Shown: one piece after another, positions 1 to 6,004 of the stretch
Layout: every line of letters starts with the position of its first letter
Position numbering within the stretch: the first letter of the stretch is position 1
NCBI GenBank assembly: GCA_005880805.1
Contig: VBFZ01000115.1
Location: 1-7,094, forward strand
DNA from: Chloroflexota bacterium
GTDB taxonomy: Bacteria > Chloroflexota > Limnocylindria > Limnocylindrales > CSP1-4
Direction of reading: 5' to 3'
DNA length: 7,094 bases
Translations under genes and position numbers: made by a program
Notes under the pieces: model-generated
Database searches by the model: none
Told to the model about the DNA's origin: nothing
The model's input: only the letters and a program-made list of their open reading frames with translations

Positions 1-703
1 CGATCCCGGCGAGGATCTGCCGGGACGCGCGCAACACTTCCCGGGCCGACCGCTCTGCGGGCCTCGCCGGTACTTCGGCGGCGTCGGACGAAGCCTCGAC
101 GACGGGTGCCTGCGCCGAGCTCGGCAGCTGCCACAGGACCGTCGCCACCACGGCGAACGAAACCGCGTTGAGCAGGAAGGCGAGCGTCAGGCCGCTCGCA
201 GCGATCAACAGTCCGCCGATCGCCGGTCCGACGATGAATGCCAGGTTGTCGAGCGTCGCCCAGGCGCTGTTGGCTGGCCCGAGCTCCGTCTCGTCGCGGA
301 CCAGGGTCGGCAGGTACGCGCCGATCGTCGGTCCGAAGAAGGCCGAGAAGCAGGTCGCCACGATCGCGAGGGCAACGATCGCGAGCAACGGCCCGTCGGT
401 CGCGACCAGCCAGGCGAGCCCGAGCATGACGAGACCGCGTGCCACGTCCGTGATCAGCAGGACGAGCCGGCGATCGAAGCGGTCGGCGACGATGCCCGCG
501 GGCACTGACAGGACGACGTACGGGAGGATCCGTGCCGCACCGACGACGCCGAGCAGGATCGGATCCCGGCTCCGCTGGTAAACGACGATGAGCAACGCGA
601 CGAGATAGAGCCAGTCGCCGATCGATGAGACGAACTCGCCGGCCAGGAGGCGTGCGAGCGGACCGTTCTCGAGCAGGCGGCGATACGCCCGGAGTGTCGT
701 CAC
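1..703 (-). CDS. MFS transporter, N-terminal part (runs off left edge)
   Basis: The visible 234 residues form the N-terminal half of a major facilitator superfamily exporter, closest in style to the MFS_3/EntS-like group that exports drugs or siderophores by proton antiport in the cytoplasmic membrane. Six hydrophobic segments can be read, at about residues 21-41, 49-70, 79-99, 104-124, 152-171 and 173-193. The family motif A lies between segments 2 and 3 as PAGIVADRFDRRL (about 68-80), with the expected G, D and R-R residues. A charged, Ala/Pro/Glu-rich stretch after residue 194 fits the central cytoplasmic loop; the second half lies outside the window. The start is a GTG at 703, because the frame is closed upstream by a TGA at 727-725, which is also the ogt stop, and no ATG occurs nearby. 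No good Shine-Dalgarno is visible. Only 21 bp separate it from ogt, so co-transcription is likely. The substrate cannot be told from sequence. Confidence 0.9.
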   Translation of the reverse strand, partial: MTTLRAYRRLLENGPLARLLAGEFVSSIGDWLYLVALLIVVYQRSRDPILLGVVGAARILPYVVLSVPAGIVADRFDRRLVLLITDVARGLVMLGLAWLVATDGPLLAIVALAIVATCFSAFFGPTIGAYLPTLVRDETELGPANSAWATLDNLAFIVGPAIGGLLIAASGLTLAFLLNAVSFAVVATVLWQLPSSAQAPVVEASSDAAEVPARPAERSAREVLRASRQILAGI

Positions 704-724
704 GCGGCCATGGTAGGGCCGCGA

Positions 725-1315
725 TCAGGCGCCGAAGAGTGCCCCCGGTGGAAGCGAGATCCCTTCTCGCGCGAGGAGCGTCTCCTTGATCTCGAGCAGC
801 CGCCGTCTGTCGCCCGCCCACTCGCCGCCGTACCCGCCCAGCGAACCGTCCCCGGCGATGACGCGATGGCAGGGGATCACGAGGCCGACGGGATTGCGTC
901 CGACCGCACCGCCGACGGCACGGGCGGCACCCGGGCTGCCGGCCATTCGGGCCACGCCTCCGTAGCTCGCGACCTCTCCGTAGGGAATCGACCGAACCAC
1001 CCCAAGTACCCGCCGATCCCAGTCGGACAGTCCGACCAGCTCGACAGCAAAGTCGAGTCCGCGGACGGACCCGTCGAGGTAGTCGCCGAGCGCTGTCACC
1101 GCTTCGCGCAGGAGGCCGTTCGACCGACCGTCCCTGATGGGCTGCGGCGCAACGCCGAGGCGACGCTCGAGGCGGGCCAGAAACGAGTCGGTTGGCGTAA
1201 GGATCTCGAGGGCAACAAGCGCCCGGTCCGTAGCAGCGACGTGGATTGGACCCCACGGCGCCGGAACCAGCGTGTAGAAGGCCGCAACGGGTGCACCCGA
1301 GGCCGATATGGGCAT
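725..1315 (-). CDS. ogt: Methylated-DNA--protein-cysteine S-methyltransferase
   Basis: This 196-residue protein is a suicide DNA repair enzyme that moves the methyl group from O6-methylguanine (and O4-methylthymine) in DNA to its own cysteine. The active site IPCHRVI is at residues 147-153, with Cys149 as the acceptor. The helix-turn-helix region reads SIPYGEVASYGGVA (109-122), followed by the conserved RAVGGAVGRNP (132-142) holding the Arg finger and Asn hinge, and by GGYGGEW after the active site. The N-terminal domain opens with FYTLVPAPWGPI, typical of Ogt/MGMT. Length matches stand-alone Ogt rather than the Ada fusion, and there is no AdaA or AlkA domain. The start ATG at 1315 puts the protein's beginning where the family usually begins. 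A possible -10 box, TAGACT (1327-1322), lies only 6 nt upstream, which would make the mRNA nearly leaderless; this is inference. The gene is divergent from copA and probably leads an operon with the MFS exporter downstream. Confidence 0.95.
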   Translation of the reverse strand: MPISASGAPVAAFYTLVPAPWGPIHVAATDRALVALEILTPTDSFLARLERRLGVAPQPIRDGRSNGLLREAVTALGDYLDGSVRGLDFAVELVGLSDWDRRVLGVVRSIPYGEVASYGGVARMAGSPGAARAVGGAVGRNPVGLVIPCHRVIAGDGSLGGYGGEWAGDRRRLLEIKETLLAREGISLPPGALFGA

Positions 1316-1372
1316 CGCTCGAGTCTAGTTGGAGGGCGGCACCACGCGGGCCGAGGTATACTCCCAGGGAGT
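1316..1372. promoter_or_regulatory. Divergent ogt/copA promoter region
   Basis: These 57 bp separate the start codons of ogt (minus) and copA (plus) and must hold promoters for both unless transcription begins further away. On the plus strand TATACT (1357-1362) is a good -10 hexamer ending 10 nt before the copA ATG. The nearest -35-like hexamer is TTGGAG (1329-1334), but its 22-bp spacer is longer than the usual 17. On the minus strand TAGACT (1327-1322) is a plausible -10 for ogt. Neither gene has a convincing Shine-Dalgarno. The SD-like AGGGAG (1366-1371) is only 1 nt from the copA ATG, too close for normal use. Confidence 0.5.
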
Positions 1373-1374
1373 AT
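1358..1374. promoter_or_regulatory. Palindromic operator, CsoR-like, over copA -10 and start codon
   Basis: ATACTCCC-A-GGGAGTAT is a perfect inverted repeat with 8-bp arms around one central base. Its left arm shares five bases with the putative -10 box TATACT and its right arm includes the first two bases of the copA ATG. From family knowledge, CsoR/RcnR-type copper repressors bind C/G-run palindromes of the form ATACCC...GGGTAT, and this site differs from that pattern mainly by one T in each arm. Assignment to CsoR is inference: no regulator gene is in the window, and a MerR-type CueR site would usually sit in a long -10/-35 spacer rather than over the -10 box. Confidence 0.6.
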
Positions 1375-3727
1375 GCAATCGAGCCCCGCACCGGCCGCCG
1401 GACCCCACGCTCCCGTCCAACCTGTCGAGATCGTCCTCGACGTTGCCGGGATGACGTGTGCCTCGTGCGTCAACCGCATCGAGCGCTTCGTGAAGCGAAC
1501 GCCGGGCGTGGAGGACGCATTCGTCAATCTCGCGACCGAGCGGGCCACCGTCCGTGTTCGACCCGACGTCGTCGGCCGGAAGGAGATCGTCGACGCGATC
1601 GCCGCGGCCGGCTACGACGTACGGCCCGAGGCCTCCGCGGTCACGAGCGGCGAAGATCGGGTCGCGCAGCTCGAGCCTGGGATGGCAAAGCAGCGGGATC
1701 AGCGCTTGCTCTTGTCGCAAGCCGCCGTCTCGATCGCGATTGCCATCGGGATCATGGCCCTCACGACGTGGCCCCCGGCCGGGTGGCCGATGACGGCGGT
1801 CAACGCGCTGGCTCTCGGTCCGGCCACCCTGGTCCAGCTCTGGGCCGGCCGGCGCTTCTACACGTCGGCCTGGCGGGCACTCCGGCATGGAGCCGCGAAC
1901 ATGGACACCCTCGTCGCCCTGGGGACGAGCGCGGCATGGGGTTGGTCCGTCGTCGCGACCGTCTTTCCGAAACAACTCGAAGTCATGGGCCTGCCCACCG
2001 AGGCGTACTTCGACTCGTCGGCCCTGATCATCGGGCTGGTCCTGCTCGGGCGGTGGCTGGAAGCGCGGGCGAAGGCTCGTACGACAGGTGCCATCGAAGA
2101 CCTTCTCGACCTCCAGCCCGCCCAGGCTGTCCTCGCCGGTGCCGAGCGTGATCGGGAGATCCCCCTCGACCAGGTGCGGCCGGGCGACCTCCTGCGGGTT
2201 CGGCCCGGGGCCAAGGTTCCGGTCGACGGAGTCGTGGTCGAGGGTCTGTCGGCGGTCGACGAATCGATGCTCACCGGCGAACCGATGCCCGTCGACAAGG
2301 CGCCCGGCGACACGGTCATCGGCGCGACGCTCAACACGACGGGCAGCGTCGTCATGCGTGCCACCCGAGTCGGCCGGGAGACCGCCCTCGCCCAGATCGT
2401 GGCGATGGTCGAACGTGCCCAGGGATCCAAGGCGCCCATCGAGCGGTTGGCGGACCGAGTGGCGGAGTGGTTCGTGCCGCTCGTTCTCGTGCTGGCTGCG
2501 GCGAGTCTCGCGGCCTGGCTCCTCGCGGGACCCGAGCCGCGGCTGACATACGGCCTGACGGCCTTCGTTTCCGTCCTGATCGTCGCCTGCCCGTGCGCCA
2601 TGGGCCTCGCGACTCCAACCGCGATCATGGTCGGCACTGGCCGGGCCGCCGAAGCCGGGATCCTGATCCGCGACGGTGCCGCCCTGGAGATCGCCGAGCG
2701 GCTCGACACCGTCGTCTTCGACAAGACGGGCACGCTCACCGTCGGAAGCCCTGAACTCTCCGCGATCACGCCGGCGCTTGGCATCACCGCGGCCGCCCTG
2801 CTCGACCTCGCCGCCTCCCTCGAGCGGCGGAGCGAGCACCCACTCGCGCGAGGGATCGTGGAGCGCGCGGACCGGGACGGTCTGGGGCGCCTGGCCGTAA
2901 GCTCGTTCGAGGCGATCCCCGGGGGCGGAGTAACCGGGACCGTCGATGGTCAGATCCTCGTGATCGGAAGCGAACGCCTCCTCGCCGATCGGGGCATCTC
3001 GAGTGGAGCGGACGCCGCAATCGACATGGCCGCCGAGGAGGCTGCGAAAACCGGTGGCACATCCGTTTTCGTCGGCGTCGACGGTCGAATTGCCGGCGCT
3101 CTGACGATCAACGATCCGGTGAAGTCGGAGGCTGCCCTCGCGGTTCGAGAGCTGGCGGGCCGAGGGATCGCGATTTGGCTCGTGACGGGCGACCGTCCGC
3201 TGACTGCGCAGGCGGTTGGGCGGCGTGCCGGCATTCCCGAGGAGCGGATCGTGGCCGGAGTCCTGCCGGGAGACAAGGCTGCGCTGGTCGAGAACCTGCG
3301 GAAGCAGGGACGCGTCGTCGCGATGGTCGGAGACGGCATCAACGATGCGCCGGCTCTCGCGCAGGCCGATCTTGGTGTGGCGATCGGGACCGGAGCCGAT
3401 GTCGCCGTCGCGGCCTCGGACCTCACGCTGGTCGGCGGCGATCTTCGATCGGTCGGTGCGGCGATCAGGATCGCCCAGGCAACGATGGCTGTCGTCCGTC
3501 AGAACCTGTTCTGGGCGTTCGCATACAACGTCGTCCTGATCCCGGTGGCCATGGGCGTTCTCGTTCCCACGTTCGGGTTGAGCCTCAATCCCGCGCTCGC
3601 CGCAGGCGCCATGGCGCTGTCGTCGGTGAGCGTCGTCCTCAACTCGCTCAGGCTGCGCCGCGCCCGTCCCCGCCACCCGACGTTCCCTCCGGACATCGGC
3701 CTGGTCGCCCGCCCGACAGCCCCATGA
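1373..3727 (+). CDS. copA: Copper-exporting P1B-type ATPase
   Basis: This 784-residue inner-membrane pump uses ATP to move Cu(+) out of the cytoplasm. Domains in order: an N-terminal heavy-metal-associated domain with GMTCASC (26-32); about four membrane segments (111-131, 141-158, 178-199, 212-228); the actuator domain with TGE at 301-303; segments 5 and 6, the latter holding the metal-site CPC (406-408); the phosphorylation site DKTGT with Asp450; the P1B-specific SEHP (487-490); TGD (605-607); GDGIND (653-658); and two last segments with Tyr718-Asn719 and Met747/Ser751. CPC plus the YN and MxxSS signatures point to Cu(+)/Ag(+) rather than Zn/Cd/Pb. One HMA domain and normal length: the gene looks intact. 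I chose the ATG at 1373. The frame is open back to 710, but that stretch lies over ogt, and the HMA domain starts about 20 residues after 1373. The start codon is overlapped by a palindromic operator, so repression by a metal sensor is likely. Confidence 0.97.
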   Translation: MQSSPAPAAGPHAPVQPVEIVLDVAGMTCASCVNRIERFVKRTPGVEDAFVNLATERATVRVRPDVVGRKEIVDAIAAAGYDVRPEASAVTSGEDRVAQLEPGMAKQRDQRLLLSQAAVSIAIAIGIMALTTWPPAGWPMTAVNALALGPATLVQLWAGRRFYTSAWRALRHGAANMDTLVALGTSAAWGWSVVATVFPKQLEVMGLPTEAYFDSSALIIGLVLLGRWLEARAKARTTGAIEDLLDLQPAQAVLAGAERDREIPLDQVRPGDLLRVRPGAKVPVDGVVVEGLSAVDESMLTGEPMPVDKAPGDTVIGATLNTTGSVVMRATRVGRETALAQIVAMVERAQGSKAPIERLADRVAEWFVPLVLVLAAASLAAWLLAGPEPRLTYGLTAFVSVLIVACPCAMGLATPTAIMVGTGRAAEAGILIRDGAALEIAERLDTVVFDKTGTLTVGSPELSAITPALGITAAALLDLAASLERRSEHPLARGIVERADRDGLGRLAVSSFEAIPGGGVTGTVDGQILVIGSERLLADRGISSGADAAIDMAAEEAAKTGGTSVFVGVDGRIAGALTINDPVKSEAALAVRELAGRGIAIWLVTGDRPLTAQAVGRRAGIPEERIVAGVLPGDKAALVENLRKQGRVVAMVGDGINDAPALAQADLGVAIGTGADVAVAASDLTLVGGDLRSVGAAIRIAQATMAVVRQNLFWAFAYNVVLIPVAMGVLVPTFGLSLNPALAAGAMALSSVSVVLNSLRLRRARPRHPTFPPDIGLVARPTAP

Positions 3728-3816
3728 GCGCCACAGCGACGGGCCCGCTGTGCGCCACGCCCTCGAATTCGCGAGCACCTGGCGCCACGATCCGCTCAGT
3801 CCACCTCGAGTCCCCC

Positions 3817-3822
3817 GAGGAG
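3817..3822 (+). promoter_or_regulatory. Ribosome binding site of the 98-aa small protein
   Basis: GAGGAG lies 9 nt before the ATG at 3832 and is the best Shine-Dalgarno in the window; it decides the start of the small gene. It is partly contained in a short hairpin, CCTCG (3804-3808) pairing with CGAGG (3816-3820) across a 7-nt loop, which could mask the site. The stem has only 5 bp, so a control role is speculative. The 104 bp between the copA stop and this start hold no other clear signal. Confidence 0.65.
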
Positions 3823-3831
3823 AAGAGCGAA

Positions 3832-4128
3832 ATGAGCGAGATCAAGGCCTTCACCAACATGACGATCGCTCGTGCTCACCAGGCCGAGCTCCACCGGGCC
3901 GCTGCCAATGCCCGCATGGCACGCGCCGGTCAGCCCATCGAGGATCAGGAAGAGCGCCAACCGTCACCGAAGCTCTCACCGCGGCGCCTCGTGACGGCGT
4001 TCGTCACGGTCATCCTTGCGCTGACTGTGGCGGCCGGCGTCGCGCTGGCCCAGCCCAGCATCCCCAGCCACTCCAACAACTACGATCCCGGGTGCCAGCC
4101 CAGCAGGACGCACACGACCGCCTGCTGA
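3832..4128 (+). CDS. Small single-span membrane or exported protein, unknown function
   Basis: I do not recognise this 98-residue protein. Residues 1-50 are hydrophilic and helix-prone (Ala, Arg, Glu, Gln rich), with a positive PRR at 50-52 just before a hydrophobic stretch at about 53-73. That stretch ends in ALA-Q, which resembles a signal peptidase I site. The remaining 25 residues are polar, rich in Ser, Asn, Pro and Thr, with two cysteines (Cys88 and the last residue, Cys98). It is either a membrane anchor with a tiny outer tail or a precursor releasing a short two-Cys peptide. The start at 3832 is chosen for its strong Shine-Dalgarno; an in-frame ATG at 3724 overlaps the copA stop (ATGA) and would add 36 low-information residues. 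It lies in the same direction about 100 bp after copA, so co-transcription is possible, but a role in copper handling is only guilt by position: it has no clear Met/His/Cys metal motif. Confidence 0.7.
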   Translation: MSEIKAFTNMTIARAHQAELHRAAANARMARAGQPIEDQEERQPSPKLSPRRLVTAFVTVILALTVAAGVALAQPSIPSHSNNYDPGCQPSRTHTTAC

Positions 4129-4144
4129 CCATCCTGTCCACTCC

Positions 4145-4188
4145 GAGCGCCCCAGCGGCCAGATGCAACGACCCGGCCCGGGGCGCTC
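4145..4188. terminator. GC-rich hairpin between convergent genes
   Basis: GAGCGCCCC (4145-4153) is perfectly complementary to GGGGCGCTC (4180-4188), and an inner GGCC pair (4157-4160 with 4175-4178) could extend the stem after a small asymmetric bulge, leaving a 14-nt loop. It sits 16 bp after the small plus-strand gene and about 58 bp beyond the end of the minus-strand kinase, the right place for a bidirectional terminator. No T-run follows on either strand, so it is not a classical intrinsic terminator. Confidence 0.45.
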
Positions 4189-4210
4189 TGCTTGCCCGGC
4201 TGATCCGCAC

Positions 4211-4276
4211 CAGTTCGGCGGGCGGCATCAGTTCGGCGGGCGGGCGTCAGTTCGGCGGGCGGGGCGTCAGCTCGGC
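4211..4276. repeat. Tandem repeat, 18-20 bp unit, 3.5 copies, over kinase stop
   Basis: Three successive units each begin CAGTTCGGCGGGCGG and are 18 bp (4211-4228), 19 bp (4229-4247) and 20 bp (4248-4267) long; a degenerate partial unit, CAGCTCGGC, follows at 4268-4276. The lengths grow by one base per unit, mostly through extra G's in the G-run. The third full unit encodes the last residues of the kinase on the minus strand, and its first bases form the kinase stop codon TGA (4249-4247). The other units lie beyond the stop. The pattern fits slipped-strand duplication. Confidence 0.8.
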
Positions 4277-5848
4277 CGATTGCCACGTCGCGTAGGCGGC
4301 CGCGATGTCCTCGTCGGAGCGGCGGATCGATGACCAGACCGGCGCTCCGTCGAGCGTCCAGTCGATACGTGCCGTCCCTTCATCGCCGACGAAGCACGCC
4401 AGCCGTCCGCTCGATCGCCCGCCCAGGCCGAAGAACCCGTTTGTCGACCACGTCCCGACGAACTCCTCGCCCGCGGCGCAGCTCCCGCGCCGCGAGGGAA
4501 GCTTTAGCGCGTCCAGGAAGCGCTGCCACGCGGCCGCGACCGTCGCCGCATCCGCATACAGCACGTAGCGCACCTCGACGAGGCTCGGGCGGCTGCAGCT
4601 CACGGCAGCCAGCTCCTTCGAGCCGTTGAGGGGCGCGGACCGGCAATCCGAGCGGATGGAGTCAGGCAGCCAGGCTCGCAACCGGGCGACGTCGGCAGAC
4701 GCGCCAAAGGGAGTCGGGGTGGGCGTTGGCGTCGGGGTTGGCGTCGGACTCGGGCGCGGGGTGGGGCTCGGCGATGGGCGAGCGGTGGGTGATGGCGAAG
4801 CTGAGCCCGGATGGAGAGGGCCGCCTCCGACGATCGGAATGAGGCCGTATCCAAGCGCCCCGCCCGTCAGCATGAGCATGCCCACGAGCGCCAGGCTCCC
4901 TGCCGCGCCAAGCAGCCCGGCGTGGGGTCGCGGTCGGGGCAGTGAGCGTGGTCGGACGAGGGGCGTGGGCCGCGTGAGGTCCTCCGCACCTGCCAGGCCC
5001 GTACCCCGCACCGCCGCGCGGACGGCGTCGATCACCGTTCGGCCGGTCGCGTACCGGCGCGCGGGATCCTTGGCGAGTGCCGTTGCGATCACCCCGTCCA
5101 GCGCCCAGGGCAGCTCGGCACGGCGCTCGGATGCCCGGGGTGGATCCTGGTGGAGGTGTGCCCAGATCGTCGCCTCGTCAGTCGAACGGCGGAACGGCGG
5201 CTCGCCGGTCAGGCACAACATGAGCAGGCAGCCGAGCCCGTACAGGTCGCCACGGCCGGCCAGATCAGGGGGGAGCTGGCGGCCGGAAAGCTCCTCGGGC
5301 GCGATGTAGTCGAGCGTCCCCGCCCGACCGCCGTTTCCGAAGATCGGCCCGGTGGTCGTGACGGCTCGGCGCGACAACCCGAAGTCGGACAGGTAGGCAT
5401 CGCCTCGCGAATCCAGCAGGACGTTGCCGGGGCTGACGTCCCGGTGGATCAGTCCGCGCTCGTGCGCGGCGTCCAGCGCGTCGGCGATGGGCGCAAGGAT
5501 TGCGAGCGTGTGACCGACCGAAAGCCGACCCTGATCGCGAACGAGCTGGCTCAGGTTCGGGCCGTCGAGGTAGCGCATCGCCAGGTAGAGCTGGCCGTCG
5601 GCCTCGCCCGCCGCGTGGACGGGCACGATGTGCGGGTGTTCGAGGGCGGCCAGGAGCTCGATCTCGCGCAGGAATCGGGCCTGGGCAACCGGATCCGGCG
5701 CGAGATCGCGGCTGATCAGCTTGAGCGCGACGTTCCGGTTGGGCACGAGCTGGTGTGCTCGGTAGACCGTCCCCATGCCGCCCCAGCCCACGACCGCCTC
5801 GACGCGGAAGCCGGCGAAAGTGCTGCCAAGCGGAAGGAGTGGTTGCAT
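4247..5848 (-). CDS. Transmembrane Ser/Thr protein kinase with Cys-containing outer domain
   Basis: This 533-residue PknB-type (Hanks) kinase should phosphorylate Ser/Thr on cytoplasmic proteins. The kinase domain fills about residues 10-280: glycine loop GWGGMGTVY (21-29), Lys43, helix-C Glu62, HRD (135-137), DFG (155-157), APE (183-185). The catalytic loop is HRDVSPGN, with Ser139 where most kinases have Lys. A basic/Pro juxtamembrane stretch leads to one membrane segment (about 310-340), then a Ser/Pro/Thr linker (349-380) and an outer domain of about 150 residues with four cysteines (402, 418, 457, 485) and a late WTLDGAPVW. A similar Cys/Trp-patterned C-terminal domain recurs, as I recall, in kinases of high-GC bacteria; its ligand is unknown. 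No PASTA repeats. I chose ATG 5848 because GGTGA lies 5 nt upstream; a GTG at 5857 would add three residues. It is convergent with the copA unit. The C-terminus ends inside a tandem repeat. Confidence 0.93.
   Translation of the reverse strand: MQPLLPLGSTFAGFRVEAVVGWGGMGTVYRAHQLVPNRNVALKLISRDLAPDPVAQARFLREIELLAALEHPHIVPVHAAGEADGQLYLAMRYLDGPNLSQLVRDQGRLSVGHTLAILAPIADALDAAHERGLIHRDVSPGNVLLDSRGDAYLSDFGLSRRAVTTTGPIFGNGGRAGTLDYIAPEELSGRQLPPDLAGRGDLYGLGCLLMLCLTGEPPFRRSTDEATIWAHLHQDPPRASERRAELPWALDGVIATALAKDPARRYATGRTVIDAVRAAVRGTGLAGAEDLTRPTPLVRPRSLPRPRPHAGLLGAAGSLALVGMLMLTGGALGYGLIPIVGGGPLHPGSASPSPTARPSPSPTPRPSPTPTPTPTPTPTPFGASADVARLRAWLPDSIRSDCRSAPLNGSKELAAVSCSRPSLVEVRYVLYADAATVAAAWQRFLDALKLPSRRGSCAAGEEFVGTWSTNGFFGLGGRSSGRLACFVGDEGTARIDWTLDGAPVWSSIRRSDEDIAAAYATWQSAELTPRPPN
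4706..4804 (-). repeat. Hexanucleotide-like repeat coding the kinase Pro/Thr/Ser linker
   Basis: The coding strand is a run of CCN-ACN/TCN codons giving Ser-Pro, then Pro-Thr dipeptides, with the purest part being seven consecutive Pro-Thr pairs near 4709-4750. Third positions vary, so the repeat is kept at protein level as well as DNA level. It forms an extended, probably rigid spacer between the membrane segment and the outer domain. Such tracts vary in length between strains by slippage. Confidence 0.85.
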
Positions 5849-5897
5849 CGCTGTCACCGACCGCGCGGCACTGGCAGGCGACCCGCCGGTCAGCGGG

Positions 5898-5906
5898 AGT
5901 ATCTCA
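5898..5906 (-). promoter_or_regulatory. Extended -10 promoter candidate for the kinase gene
   Basis: On the minus strand TGA-GATACT (5906-5898) resembles an extended -10 element (TGn followed by a TATAAT-like hexamer with 4 of 6 matches). Transcription would begin near 5891, leaving about 40 nt of leader before the ATG at 5848. A small hairpin, CCCGC (5882-5886) with GCGGG (5893-5897), overlaps the expected transcript start. No clear -35 was identified. The rest of the 147-156 bp gap up to the fabF stop shows no gene. Confidence 0.35.
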
Positions 5907-6004
5907 CTGGGCGGCGATTCGGCCCGCGCGGGTCCAGCTGACCGGATGCTCGGATCACCAGGCTGGCGCGCGCGAAGCGACGTGGTACTCCCCCCGGGGA
6001 ACCT

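Noticed and set aside
168..581. Plus-strand open frame of 137 codons in the left region
   Set aside because: The minus strand encodes a clear membrane transporter through this stretch; the plus-strand product is Ser/Arg/Ala-rich shadow sequence.
710..1372. Extension of copA by 221 residues upstream of 1373
   Set aside because: The extension overlaps the whole ogt gene on the other strand and encodes no known domain, while copA's HMA domain begins normally after 1373.
1325..3778. A very long open frame (817 codons) antisense to copA
   Set aside because: Its translation is rich in Arg, Gly, Asp and Pro with no recognisable domain. Long antisense open frames are expected opposite GC-rich genes, and copA carries every family motif.
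3724..3831. Start of the small protein at ATG 3724, coupled to the copA stop by ATGA
   Set aside because: The added 36 residues have no structure, and the ATG at 3832 has a much better ribosome site. The coupled start is kept only as an alternative.
4706..4804. Possible CRISPR or regulatory repeat array
   Set aside because: The repeat is a six-base codon-pair pattern coding Pro-Thr in frame within the kinase, with no spacers.
5150..5941. Plus-strand open frame of 263 codons opposite the kinase
   Set aside because: It mirrors the kinase domain on the other strand, whose catalytic motifs are unmistakable.
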